Below, piece by piece: positions 17,149-25,406 of a stretch of 36,881 nucleotides of DNA. The position numbers were made by a program, and so were the translations under genes. Location of the stretch: positions 1 to 36,881 of the forward strand of contig CALKNZ010000069.1 in assembly GCA_938091995.1 (NCBI GenBank), in the 5' to 3' direction. This DNA is from an uncultured Luminiphilus sp. GTDB taxonomy: Bacteria; Pseudomonadota; Gammaproteobacteria; Pseudomonadales; Halieaceae. Under the pieces are notes generated by a model that worked only from the letters and a program-made list of their open reading frames with translations, was not told the DNA's origin and ran no database searches. How positions within the stretch are numbered: position 1 is the first letter of the stretch; every line of letters starts with the position of its first letter.

Positions 17149-18284
17149 GCGCGACGTTATTTAGGCAACACTTTGGTGACTCACCTGAGGGCATTGCCTC
17201 CGCCCCGGGTCGCGTCAATTTAATTGGAGAATTTACCGACTACAACGACGGTTGGGTATTACCCTGCGCTCTTGAGTTTCGTTGCCATGTTGCGTGGCGG
17301 CGCAGAGAAGACTCCAGAATCACAACGATCTCTCGCGAATATCCTGATGAGATTGACGAATTTTTAGCCGGTGATGAATATCGAGCCAGCCCGCGACCAT
17401 GGGCCAATTACGTTCGTGCGGTTGTGGCTGCCCTGAGAAAAAAAGGTTACGAATGCCAAGGCATCGACCTGGCATTGTCTAGCGATGTTCCTCAAGGCCG
17501 AGGCCTGTCCTCCTCCGCCGCACTCGAAGTTTCACTGCTAGGGGCCCTCAACTGTGCTTTTGGCTGGAATCTTGACGGCACTGAAATTGCGAAGCTTGGG
17601 CAGCTCTCTGAAAATGCTTACATTGGCTGCCAGTGCGGCATTATGGATCAGTTGATCTCGGCACAGGCGCAACCAGGCGCCGCACTACTTCTGGATTGCC
17701 AGTCTTTGGACAGCACTTCAGTGCCAATTCCCAAACAGTGGTCGATCGTTCTTTTAGATTCCAACTTCCCACGCAAATTGGTAGACAGCGAATACAACGC
17801 TAGGCGAGTTGACTGTGAAGCCGCCTGTGCTGCCATGGCGGTACCCTCCTTACGAGCCGCAGATAAAAAACTACTGACTGCCCGTAAAGATGCGATGTCT
17901 ACACAGCAGTATCAACGAGCGCGCCACGTCCTCGAAGAAAACCACCGCGTTGCTGCCACGGCATTAGCCCTGCAAAAACAAGATTTAATAGCGGTCGCTA
18001 AATGTTTAGACGAGGGACATCGCTCACTGGTCGATCGCTATGAGGTTACCGTCTCCGCTACGAACACCTTAGTCGCTATCGCAAAAGCAGCATTAGGCGA
18101 TCGTGTAGCAGCACGCCAAACAGGTGGAGGATTTGGGGGAGCCGTAGTGTGCCTTTGCCATCAGGATGACGTACCCCAACTCCTTGATGCGGTGGCCCAC
18201 GAATACACTAACAAGACTGGCCTTAAAGCCACTACTTTTGTTTGCCAGGCAGGCAGGGGGCTGGAGGTACAAAGATATGACTGA
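17145..18284 (+). CDS. galK: Galactokinase
   Basis: The 379-residue GHMP kinase phosphorylates galactose with ATP. The galactokinase signature is APGRVNLIGEFTDYNDGWVLPCALEF, where the usual GEHTDYN has Phe in place of His. The ATP loop is GRGLSSSAALEVSLLGAL near residues 118-135, and TGGGFGGAVVCL is near the C terminus. The start codon overlaps the galT stop in ATGA, so translation is coupled. The last eight bases overlap the beta-galactosidase gene. Length matches E. coli GalK (382). The product is cytoplasmic. Confidence 0.97.
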   Translation: MSATLFRQHFGDSPEGIASAPGRVNLIGEFTDYNDGWVLPCALEFRCHVAWRRREDSRITTISREYPDEIDEFLAGDEYRASPRPWANYVRAVVAALRKKGYECQGIDLALSSDVPQGRGLSSSAALEVSLLGALNCAFGWNLDGTEIAKLGQLSENAYIGCQCGIMDQLISAQAQPGAALLLDCQSLDSTSVPIPKQWSIVLLDSNFPRKLVDSEYNARRVDCEAACAAMAVPSLRAADKKLLTARKDAMSTQQYQRARHVLEENHRVAATALALQKQDLIAVAKCLDEGHRSLVDRYEVTVSATNTLVAIAKAALGDRVAARQTGGGFGGAVVCLCHQDDVPQLLDAVAHEYTNKTGLKATTFVCQAGRGLEVQRYD

Positions 18285-20286
18285 GCAGAGTTTTATGGGT
18301 GGATTTTCCCAGTTAGCGCTGGGAGTCTGTTATTACCCCGAGCACTGGCCTGAGGAGGATTGGGTAGAAGACGCCGCGCAAATGCGAGCCCTGGGACTAC
18401 GTTGCGTTAGGATCGGCGAATTTGCTTGGTCAAGACTTGAACCACAGCGCGATCAGTTTGATTTTGGCTGGCTTGATCGCGCTATTGCAACACTCGCCGC
18501 AGAGGATTTGAAGGTTGTGCTGTGCACACCGACAGCCACCCCGCCCAAATGGCTCATCGATGAATGCCCAGAAATTCTTCCTGGTGATCCGGCTAGTGGC
18601 CATGTTCGGGGCTTTGGATCCCGTCGCCACTACGACTTTTCCAGTACCGTCTATCGTGAAGAGGCCGTAAGAATATGCTCGGTTTTGGCACAGCGTTACG
18701 GTAACGACGCCCGCATCATTGGCTGGCAAACCGACAATGAGCTGTGCTGTCACGATACCGCTCACAGCCGCTCCACCGCCGCAGGTCAAGCCTTTCAACT
18801 GTGGTGTGAGTCGCGCTACGGCAACATTGATGACCTAAATACCGCCTGGGGCAACGTTTTCTGGTCTATGGAATATTTGAGCTTTGACAGCATTGAGTTG
18901 CCCTTTGGGGCCGTAACTGAGACCAATCCAGCCCACCAAATGGCCTATCGACGTTTTGCCTCGGAACAAATTTTACGCTTCCACAATGCCTGTTGTAGCG
19001 CCCTTGAAGAGCACATCCAAAATCAGTGGATTACTCATAACTTTATTCCCATGAAGGACACACAGACCGACTGCTTTGCGCTCGCGGCACCCCTAGATTT
19101 TGTGAGCTATGACAGCTATCCCTTGGGGCGCAGTGAATTTTTACTGGGTCGAGATGAGCCCGAATTGGCTCGACGCTACATGCGCACAGGACACCCAGAC
19201 TACACCGCCTTTTATCTTGATCAATGTCGAGGCTTAAAAAATCGCGGCTTCTGGATTATGGAACAGCAGCCGGGACCCGTGAATTGGGCACCGTCTAACC
19301 CCCGACCCGCTCCCGGTATGGTCGCGCTCTGGACCCTTGAAGCTATCGCTCATGGTGCCGATGTCGTGTCTTTTTTTCGCTGGCGCCAAGCTAAATTTGC
19401 ACAAGAGCAAATGCATGCAGGACTGCTTCGACCAGACCGTTCACAAAGCGACGCCTGGCATGAAATAGAAGACGTTGTGCGCGTACTGAATATCCTAAAA
19501 GAAGAATCGCTACCCCAGCCTCAGGCTCAGGTTGCCTTGGTGACTGATGTCAGTGCCCAGTGGGTGTCTGACATTGAACAACAAGGTCAGGGGGTTGAGG
19601 CTCACCGAGTCACTTTCCAGTTTTACCGGGCATTGCGCCGACTCAATGTGGCCGTCGATATTGTGAGCCACTCAGCCGATTTGTCCCATTATGCCCTGGT
19701 AATAGTGGCCTCGATGCCTATTGTTTCGGAAACCTTGCTTGAGGCTTGCGAACAATCAGACGCCACCCTGCTTTTTGGCCCTCGTTGTGGCGCCAAAACA
19801 CCCGAGTTTCAAATTCCTCCCAATAGAGCACCCGGGTTGTTAGAGCCGTGGCTCAATGTAAAGGTCAATTCTGTTGAAACTCTGCGTCCCGACGTGACCG
19901 AGCCTTTTGAATACCAGGACCAGGTATTTCAGAGTCGTCTATGGTGCGAGGATCTAACCGTCGCCGACGCCACGGTAGCAGCGTACTATCAGCAGAGCCG
20001 CCCCGCTTTGGTACGTAAAGGGCGCTGCCTCTATTTGGCCACACTCACAGATGATGCCTTCCTGCGCCAACTTCTGGGCGATTTATTGAAAGAACGGGAG
20101 GTGGTCATTTGCGAGTTACCCGAAGATGTGCGCACCATGACTCGTGGCTCGGTGACTTTTGCTTTTAATTATGGGGCAACGGCCTACACTTTAAATCGGC
20201 TTTCAGACTTGCCCTTAAACGCTGAATTTTTAGTCGGCGATGCCGTGCTAGCGCCTCGAGGGTTCAGTATTTGGCGCAGCGAATAA
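18277..20286 (+). CDS. Beta-galactosidase, glycoside hydrolase family 42
   Basis: The 669-residue enzyme has the GH42 pattern: LALGVCYYPEHWPEEDW at the N terminus, VRIGEFAWSRLEP, and TATPPKWLID. The acid/base is Glu155 in GWQTDNEL and the nucleophile is Glu329 in FWIMEQQPGPVNW. The A-domain barrel is followed by a trimerisation domain and a small C-terminal beta domain. The frame is open from 18166, but those codons lie inside galK. The ATG at 18277 with GGAGG upstream is the start, and it overlaps the galK stop by eight bases. No signal peptide is present, so it acts in the cytoplasm on imported beta-galactosides. It is the third cistron of a galT-galK-bga operon. Confidence 0.95.
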   Translation: MTEQSFMGGFSQLALGVCYYPEHWPEEDWVEDAAQMRALGLRCVRIGEFAWSRLEPQRDQFDFGWLDRAIATLAAEDLKVVLCTPTATPPKWLIDECPEILPGDPASGHVRGFGSRRHYDFSSTVYREEAVRICSVLAQRYGNDARIIGWQTDNELCCHDTAHSRSTAAGQAFQLWCESRYGNIDDLNTAWGNVFWSMEYLSFDSIELPFGAVTETNPAHQMAYRRFASEQILRFHNACCSALEEHIQNQWITHNFIPMKDTQTDCFALAAPLDFVSYDSYPLGRSEFLLGRDEPELARRYMRTGHPDYTAFYLDQCRGLKNRGFWIMEQQPGPVNWAPSNPRPAPGMVALWTLEAIAHGADVVSFFRWRQAKFAQEQMHAGLLRPDRSQSDAWHEIEDVVRVLNILKEESLPQPQAQVALVTDVSAQWVSDIEQQGQGVEAHRVTFQFYRALRRLNVAVDIVSHSADLSHYALVIVASMPIVSETLLEACEQSDATLLFGPRCGAKTPEFQIPPNRAPGLLEPWLNVKVNSVETLRPDVTEPFEYQDQVFQSRLWCEDLTVADATVAAYYQQSRPALVRKGRCLYLATLTDDAFLRQLLGDLLKEREVVICELPEDVRTMTRGSVTFAFNYGATAYTLNRLSDLPLNAEFLVGDAVLAPRGFSIWRSE

Positions 20287-20364
20287 GAATCAGCACAAAG
20301 CTTTGCCAACGGCTAACTCCCTTTGGAGGAGGCTTTGGACATTTATCCATAAAAATTCTGGCGT

Positions 20365-21348
20365 TCAGCAGGCAAGCAGCTTCTGGCGTTGTTGCTCCCA
20401 CAACCAGGCAGAATCGACAATAGCTTGCAGATCTCGTGTGGCACGCCAATCAAGAATTGTTCCGGCGCGACTCGCATCTGCAACTAATCTTGGCGGGTCT
20501 CCCGGTCTGCGAGGCCCTATTTCGTGTGGAATGGGCTGACCTATTGTTTGCTCACAGGCGCTCACAATTTCACGAACCGAGTAGCCCGCCTCGCTACCTA
20601 GATTGAGGGTGTGAAACCCTCCGTCGCGATGCAGCATTGTCATCGCTTTGAGATGAGCATCAGCGAGATCGAGCACATGAATGTAGTCCCGAACGCAGGT
20701 ACCATCTGGCGTCTCATAGTCATCGCCAAAAATAGTCAGCGTCCGATCTTCACCCGCAGCCTTGCGCAAAATGTTTGGAATTAGATGGGTTTCCGGCTCA
20801 TGCCACTCACCCCGGTGGGCGTGGGGTGCCGCTCCCGCCGCGTTAAAGTAGCGCAAGCAAACCGCGTGCATGGCGCCCTGCTGATATACGGCCGACAACA
20901 ACCGCTCCATAGCCAACTTGGTATCGCCGTAAACATTGACGGGGCTTACCGGGTGATCCTCGGATATGACCGCGGTTTGGGGATTACCGTAGACCGCCGC
21001 GGTTGACGAAAATACACAGTGATGCCAGCCGTTTTCCAGAGCAACTTCCATCAGGTTAGCCGTCCCGGTGACATTGTTTTGATAATACAAAAGCGGCTTT
21101 TGTCCTGACTCACCGACGAGCGATTTGGCAGCAAAGTGAAAAACCCCATCAAAATGTCGTTGGGACAATGCGCCGCGCAGTGCGTTGAGATCTCGAATAT
21201 CAACTTCGATCACCTCATGGCCTTCTGTGGCCCAGCGGTGACCGCTAGAAAAGTCATCGAGCACGGTGACCTGATGCTCAGCCTCGATCAGAGTGAGGAC
21301 CAGATGCGAGCCTATGTAACCTGCGCCGCCCGTGACCAAATAATGCAA
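20365..21348 (-). CDS. galE: UDP-glucose 4-epimerase
   Basis: The 327-residue extended SDR interconverts UDP-galactose and UDP-glucose, closing the Leloir cycle. It begins MHYLVTGGAGYIGSHLVLTL, an NAD-binding TGxxGxxG motif. The catalytic residues are the Ser in FSSTAAVYG (about 114-115) and Tyr140 with Lys144 in VYGDTKLAMERLL. The substrate loop reads YFNAAGAAP. The start codon is TTG, with GGAGG seven bases upstream. It is convergent with the beta-galactosidase gene. A pentanucleotide repeat lies 30 to 62 bases before the start codon and could tune its expression. Confidence 0.96.
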   Translation of the reverse strand: MHYLVTGGAGYIGSHLVLTLIEAEHQVTVLDDFSSGHRWATEGHEVIEVDIRDLNALRGALSQRHFDGVFHFAAKSLVGESGQKPLLYYQNNVTGTANLMEVALENGWHHCVFSSTAAVYGNPQTAVISEDHPVSPVNVYGDTKLAMERLLSAVYQQGAMHAVCLRYFNAAGAAPHAHRGEWHEPETHLIPNILRKAAGEDRTLTIFGDDYETPDGTCVRDYIHVLDLADAHLKAMTMLHRDGGFHTLNLGSEAGYSVREIVSACEQTIGQPIPHEIGPRRPGDPPRLVADASRAGTILDWRATRDLQAIVDSAWLWEQQRQKLLAC

Positions 21349-21674
21349 AAGCCGCCTCCAATTTTTCCGTTACCTGCTGCCGTGCCGTGCCGTGCCGTGC
21401 CGTGCCGTGCATTAGTATGGGCGATGGTTGTCTAATGTGTTGCACCAATAGTACCAAGATTGCGCAGAACGCCTCGTCCAAAAACAGGCAGAGCGCTATA
21501 ACAGCTTCTGCAGCTCTTCGGCTGAAACATTTCACACAAGTGGGCTAATCCCCGCTAATATCTTCTGTATTGAGACCAATCAGGTCCCAGTCATAACTGA
21601 CTTTTAGCGACCTTTAACCCACCCGATCAAATACAGCTAACCCACTGCGAATAAGGTTTAAAACTGTCACTCTC
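21349..21674. other. Intergenic region upstream of galE and the HDAC-like gene
   Basis: This 326-base divergent intergenic holds the galE ribosome site and the CGTGC tandem repeat (21378-21410). A weak TACTAAT -10-like element follows at about 21408-21417 on the minus strand. The remaining 250 bases contain no gene I can support. Confidence 0.5.
21378..21410. repeat. Pentanucleotide tandem repeat (CGTGC x6 plus TGC)
   Basis: Six perfect copies of CGTGC, preceded by TGC, give about 6.6 units. The tract is in the leader or promoter of galE, whose ribosome site begins 18 bases further on (toward the gene). A period of five that is not a multiple of three, in a non-coding leader, suits slipped-strand change of promoter spacing or of 5' UTR structure. 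Confidence 0.85.
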
Positions 21675-22589
21675 ATGCTGATTTACACCCATTTAGATTG
21701 TATTGAACATCGGGTTCCCTCAGGCCATCCCGAACGTCCCGAGCGACTGGCACACCTGCTAAAACACTTAGAAAATGTCGGCGTTACCGATGACTTCCCC
21801 CTACAATCTGCGCCCAAGATTGACAGCGCTCAAGTCAATAACGCCCATGAAATTCACTACTTTGCATCACTCGCCACCCAAAAGCCCCTAGAGGGTATCG
21901 AAGCGTTGGATCCAGATACATGGATGAGTCCCGGTAGCCTCGATGCCGCTGCATATGCCGCAGGTGCTGTCTGGCAGGGCGTGAATGATGTAATAGCGGG
22001 CAGAGACTCACGGGTATTCTGTGCAGTCCGCCCACCGGGGCACCATGCTGAGTACAGCAGCCCCATGGGATTTTGCTTACTAAACAGCGTTGCTATTGCG
22101 GCTATAAACGCCCTGAAAATACCGGGCATCAACAAGGTTGCTATTCTTGATTTCGATGTCCATCACGGTAATGGCACGGTCAATTTGTGCCAAGATAATC
22201 CCGATATTTTGGTGTGTTCCAGCTTTCAGCACCCTTTTTATCCCGGTCGATTTCACGAGGTAGACCGACCTAATATTGTGAATACCCCCCTACTCTCGGG
22301 TACCAAGGGGGATGCCTTTCGCCATGCCATCACCCGGGACTGGTGGCCCGCTATCCAACGTCATCAGCCCGACTTGATTTTGTTGTCCGCAGGATTTGAC
22401 GGCCACCGGGCAGATCCATTGGCCCAGTTGCAGTTGGCAGAAGCTGATTATTTCTGGATTACTCAAGAGATCGTCGCTTTGGCAAAACAATATGCACAAG
22501 GAAGAATCGTTTCCGCCTTGGAAGGGGGTTATGACCTGCAGGCGCTGGGCACATCCGTTGTGGCGCACCTTGAGGCTCTAAAAGCGTGA
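21675..22589 (+). CDS. Histone deacetylase family protein (arginase/deacetylase superfamily)
   Basis: The 304-residue zinc hydrolase starts with HLDCIEHRVPSGHPERPERL, the class II HDAC-like N-terminal mark. RPPGHHAEYSSPMGFCLLNSVAIAA carries the catalytic histidine pair, and LDFDVHHGNGT supplies zinc ligands (Asp and His). LLSAGFDGHRADPLAQL supplies the third ligand. Bacterial members remove acetyl groups from polyamines, proteins or small molecules, and the substrate cannot be chosen here. The product is cytoplasmic. It precedes the AcpH-like gene on the same strand, with a 165-base gap, and has no obvious link to the galactose genes. Confidence 0.93.
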   Translation: MLIYTHLDCIEHRVPSGHPERPERLAHLLKHLENVGVTDDFPLQSAPKIDSAQVNNAHEIHYFASLATQKPLEGIEALDPDTWMSPGSLDAAAYAAGAVWQGVNDVIAGRDSRVFCAVRPPGHHAEYSSPMGFCLLNSVAIAAINALKIPGINKVAILDFDVHHGNGTVNLCQDNPDILVCSSFQHPFYPGRFHEVDRPNIVNTPLLSGTKGDAFRHAITRDWWPAIQRHQPDLILLSAGFDGHRADPLAQLQLAEADYFWITQEIVALAKQYAQGRIVSALEGGYDLQALGTSVVAHLEALKA

Positions 22590-22754
22590 TGAATCTAGCC
22601 CTAGCGCACTTATTCTTGAAATCCTTAGCGACGACTTATTGTTCAATGTCTGCTGTGGTGCCGGCTTGTGATCCGCCGCCCATTTCTTTGTCGCGAGCAA
22701 GACGTGCAACCCCAGGAATCGCTCACGTCTGATGCCGTTCAGTATTTGCATCCC

Positions 22755-23342
22755 ATGAATTACCTCGCACACCTATTCCTCGCTGATAAAACCTCGAACA
22801 GTTTCTTGGGGAGCCTTATGGGTGACTTTGTGAAAGGCGGTATTGATTCGGCTATGCCAACTGCACTGCGAAATGCCATTGTCCAACATCGCCGCATTGA
22901 CACCTTCACCGATGCACACCCTGTCGTAAAACGCAGCAAAAACCGCATCGATCCTGAATTCAGGCGTTATGCGGGCATTTTGATCGATGTTTTCTATGAT
23001 CACTTTTTAGCCACCCGCTGGATGGATTTTAACGACCAGCCGCTGAACACCTTCACCACTGAGGTTTACGCCCGACTCAAACAGCATCGCCATTTGGCGC
23101 CCGATAGGATGCAAAGCACACTGAGTTATATGGTCGATTACGATCTGTTGGGTAGCTACCAACAGGACAATGGCATTCACCGAGCGCTCCATGGCATTGA
23201 AAGCCGACTGAAGCGGCCCAGCAAACTGAACCTTGCCATTGTTGAACTGCAACGAAATCGGGATGAGCTGCTCACCGACTTTAGGGATTATTTCCCTGCG
23301 CTTATTCAGTTTGTCATCAACGATGATAGTGGCGCTAGATGA
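22755..23342 (+). CDS. acpH: Acyl carrier protein phosphodiesterase (AcpH-like, DUF479)
   Basis: The 195-residue protein matches AcpH in length (E. coli 193) and in motifs: MNYLAHLFLADKTSNSFLGSLMGDFVKG at the N terminus, VQHRRIDTFTDAHPVV near residues 46-61, LIDVFYDHFLATRW at about 76-89, and YDLLGSY near residue 130. These conserved His and Asp residues form an HD-like metal site. AcpH removes 4'-phosphopantetheine from holo-ACP. The frame is open from 22668, but the family start is the ATG at 22755. Its ribosome site is weak. It converges on the DgcA gene 16 bases away. Confidence 0.88.
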   Translation: MNYLAHLFLADKTSNSFLGSLMGDFVKGGIDSAMPTALRNAIVQHRRIDTFTDAHPVVKRSKNRIDPEFRRYAGILIDVFYDHFLATRWMDFNDQPLNTFTTEVYARLKQHRHLAPDRMQSTLSYMVDYDLLGSYQQDNGIHRALHGIESRLKRPSKLNLAIVELQRNRDELLTDFRDYFPALIQFVINDDSGAR

Positions 23343-23358
23343 TCCTACTGATAAAGGG

Positions 23359-24333
23359 CTAACCCCACAGCTTGGCTGATGGTGGCTGAATGTGGCCATC
23401 GATAATTTCCAAGCCGTTTGGTACATCGTCGGACTGCCACAGAGGGCCATCAAGATCAACAAAATCAGCGCCCTGAGCCACCACCATAGCGGGCGCCATC
23501 GCCAGTGACGAACCCAACATATTACCGACCATGATCTGCTTACCGTGCTGATAACACCAGTCACGCATACGGAGTGCATCGGTCAGGCCTCCACATTTAT
23601 CCAGCTTAATATTGATCGCTTGATAACAGTCGGCAATACGCTCCAAGTCGCCACTCGCCTGACAAGATTCATCTGCACACAGTGCGACAGGATAATTTAA
23701 ATTCTGGAGGCGAAAGTCTTGATCTGGGTCAAGTGGTTGTTCCAGCAAAGCAACGTTAAGCCGCCTCAAATCGTCTCCCAATGACCACAGCAAGCTCTCA
23801 GACCAGCTGCCATTAGCATCGATAACGATACGAGCATCCGGGCGTGCGCCACGCACTGCCTCCAAGCAATCTAGGGTATTTTGGCCATTAAGCTTAAGTT
23901 TTAGCTGCTTTAAGTGAACAGCATCCCGAGCGCATCGAGCCATAGCCTCGGGATCATCGAGGGAAAGGGTATAAAGCGTTTCAAGAGGCTTTAAGGGAAT
24001 CGCCGTGAGTGCTGCAATACTCTGCGCCGATTGTTTTGCTTGTAAATCCCACAGCGCACAGTCCAGTCCATTGCGACTTCCACCAGGTGGCAGCAGGCCC
24101 TGTAAATCAGCGCATTTTAATGACGCTATAGTCGACTCACTGAGTTGCCCCAGCTCATCCCTCATCGAGGCAGTAGTCTCACCCCGATAATCGACGCCCA
24201 TGGTCTCAGCACGCCCCTTGAAACCATCGATGCTGAGCTCAACATGTAAAACGTCAATCTCAGTAACCGTTTCCCCTGCAGTAATAAAAGGCGCCTTCAT
24301 AGTCCATTGACGAACCGAAATATCGAGCTTCAA
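23359..24333 (-). CDS. dgcA: N-acetyl-D-glutamate racemase DgcA (enolase-superfamily dipeptide epimerase type)
   Basis: The 324-residue protein is a mandelate-racemase-type enolase with a capping domain followed by a barrel. Catalytic lysines are the KxK pair K145/K147 in LKLKLNG and K243 in INIKLDKCGG. Metal ligands are D172 (IDANGSW), E198 (LLEQPLD) and D221 (CADES). On sequence alone it would be annotated L-Ala-D/L-Glu epimerase. The preceding DUF1611/DgcN gene points to the DgcN-DgcA pair of D-glutamate catabolism, where DgcA converts N-acetyl-D-Glu to N-acetyl-L-Glu. The start is TTG with GGGAGG five bases upstream. It follows dgcN after 68 bases. Confidence 0.85.
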   Translation of the reverse strand: MKLDISVRQWTMKAPFITAGETVTEIDVLHVELSIDGFKGRAETMGVDYRGETTASMRDELGQLSESTIASLKCADLQGLLPPGGSRNGLDCALWDLQAKQSAQSIAALTAIPLKPLETLYTLSLDDPEAMARCARDAVHLKQLKLKLNGQNTLDCLEAVRGARPDARIVIDANGSWSESLLWSLGDDLRRLNVALLEQPLDPDQDFRLQNLNYPVALCADESCQASGDLERIADCYQAINIKLDKCGGLTDALRMRDWCYQHGKQIMVGNMLGSSLAMAPAMVVAQGADFVDLDGPLWQSDDVPNGLEIIDGHIQPPSAKLWG

Positions 24334-24401
24334 TTAACCTCCCTACAGGTCATGTTGTCGCACCTAACCCATCACTCCAAACCTGCAAGCCCGTAAGACC
24401 G

Positions 24402-25406
24402 CTACGTTAAAAGATTCACCCATGACGCCAAATCGTCTCGTATCGGGTCCACACAGGGCAACCCGGTTTCGCCAGAGATTTCAGCACAAAATTGGAAGGC
24501 TTCATCGGCAGCCATTGCCGAAGTATTGATACTAATCCCCACCACCCGCGCCCGGGGGTTGGTTAGGGATGCGGCCTGCTCATAGCGGCTAATACAGGTT
24601 TTAATATCGGGAATTTCGAACGTCTCATACTCGTCAATAGCCTCGCGACCCGCCTCATGGCAAAGCACTAAGGCGTCGGGCTGACTGCCGTGAAGCAAGC
24701 CCAAAGTCACCGCGGCATAAGCCGGATGAAACAAGGAACCCTGACCCTCAATAATATCCCAATGATTTTCAGCCGCATCCGGGCTCAAAAGCTCCGCGGC
24801 GCCTGCAATGAAATCTGTAACCACAGCATCGATAGGAATACCCCCGCCGGTGATCATAATGCCGGTTTGCCCCGTTGCACGAAAGGTCGCAGACATGCCC
24901 TGCTCACTCATTGCTTTGGTAAGGGCTAACGCCGTATATTTTTTTCCCACACAGCAGTCTGTGCCCACTGTCAGCAACCGTTTTCCAGTTCTTGGTCGAC
25001 CCGTAGCGATAGCAATGTTAGCTGGAGCAACGCGCACATTAATGAGTTGCTGTTGCGCCGTAATCGCGGCCGCTGCAAGCGCCGGTACCGACTGTAAATT
25101 TTGGTGCAGCCCACTGACAATGCTCAGTCCCGTGCGCACTGCATCAGCCAGTGGATTAATCCATGATGACGCTAGCGCTCCTCCAACAGGTGCAATACCA
25201 ATCAGCACACTTTTCGCACCCGCCGATACCGCCGCTGTCGGGGTCATATCAGGCAACCCCAGATCAACGGTGCACCCGGGAAGACGCCACTGACCAAGGC
25301 ATTGTTCTGGTCGCCAATCACGCACACCAATGGCAGTCTTGGCGTCCAAGGGGTTGGTAATGTCACCGAGAAAAAGTAGATGCGGCGCGGGAAGATCCAA
25401 CGGCAT
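24402..25406 (-). CDS. dgcN: D-glutamate N-acetyltransferase DgcN (DUF1611 family)
   Basis: The 334-residue protein has an N-terminal Rossmann-like domain with FLGDITNPLDAKTAIGVRDW and a C-terminal P-loop domain with LTVGTDCCVGKKYTALAL near residues 145-162. ATGQTGIMITGGGIPIDAVVTDF and HWDIIEGQGSLFHPAY follow. This is the DUF1611 layout. In marine bacteria the family member DgcN acetylates D-glutamate before DgcA racemises it. The downstream epimerase supports that role here. The ATG overlaps the stop of the upstream deacylase gene by one base (TAATG), so the genes are coupled. Confidence 0.87.
   Translation of the reverse strand: MPLDLPAPHLLFLGDITNPLDAKTAIGVRDWRPEQCLGQWRLPGCTVDLGLPDMTPTAAVSAGAKSVLIGIAPVGGALASSWINPLADAVRTGLSIVSGLHQNLQSVPALAAAAITAQQQLINVRVAPANIAIATGRPRTGKRLLTVGTDCCVGKKYTALALTKAMSEQGMSATFRATGQTGIMITGGGIPIDAVVTDFIAGAAELLSPDAAENHWDIIEGQGSLFHPAYAAVTLGLLHGSQPDALVLCHEAGREAIDEYETFEIPDIKTCISRYEQAASLTNPRARVVGISINTSAMAADEAFQFCAEISGETGLPCVDPIRDDLASWVNLLT

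Noticed and set aside
18166-18276. Upstream extension of the beta-galactosidase frame
   Set aside because: It lies entirely inside galK. The ATG at 18277 has a strong ribosome site and matches the GH42 N terminus.
20287-20364. Short inverted repeats between the beta-galactosidase gene and galE as a terminator
   Set aside because: Stems are short and interrupted, with no T-run.
22668-22754. Upstream extension of the AcpH-like frame
   Set aside because: The family starts at MNYLAHL. The preceding 29 residues have no family match and no better ribosome site.
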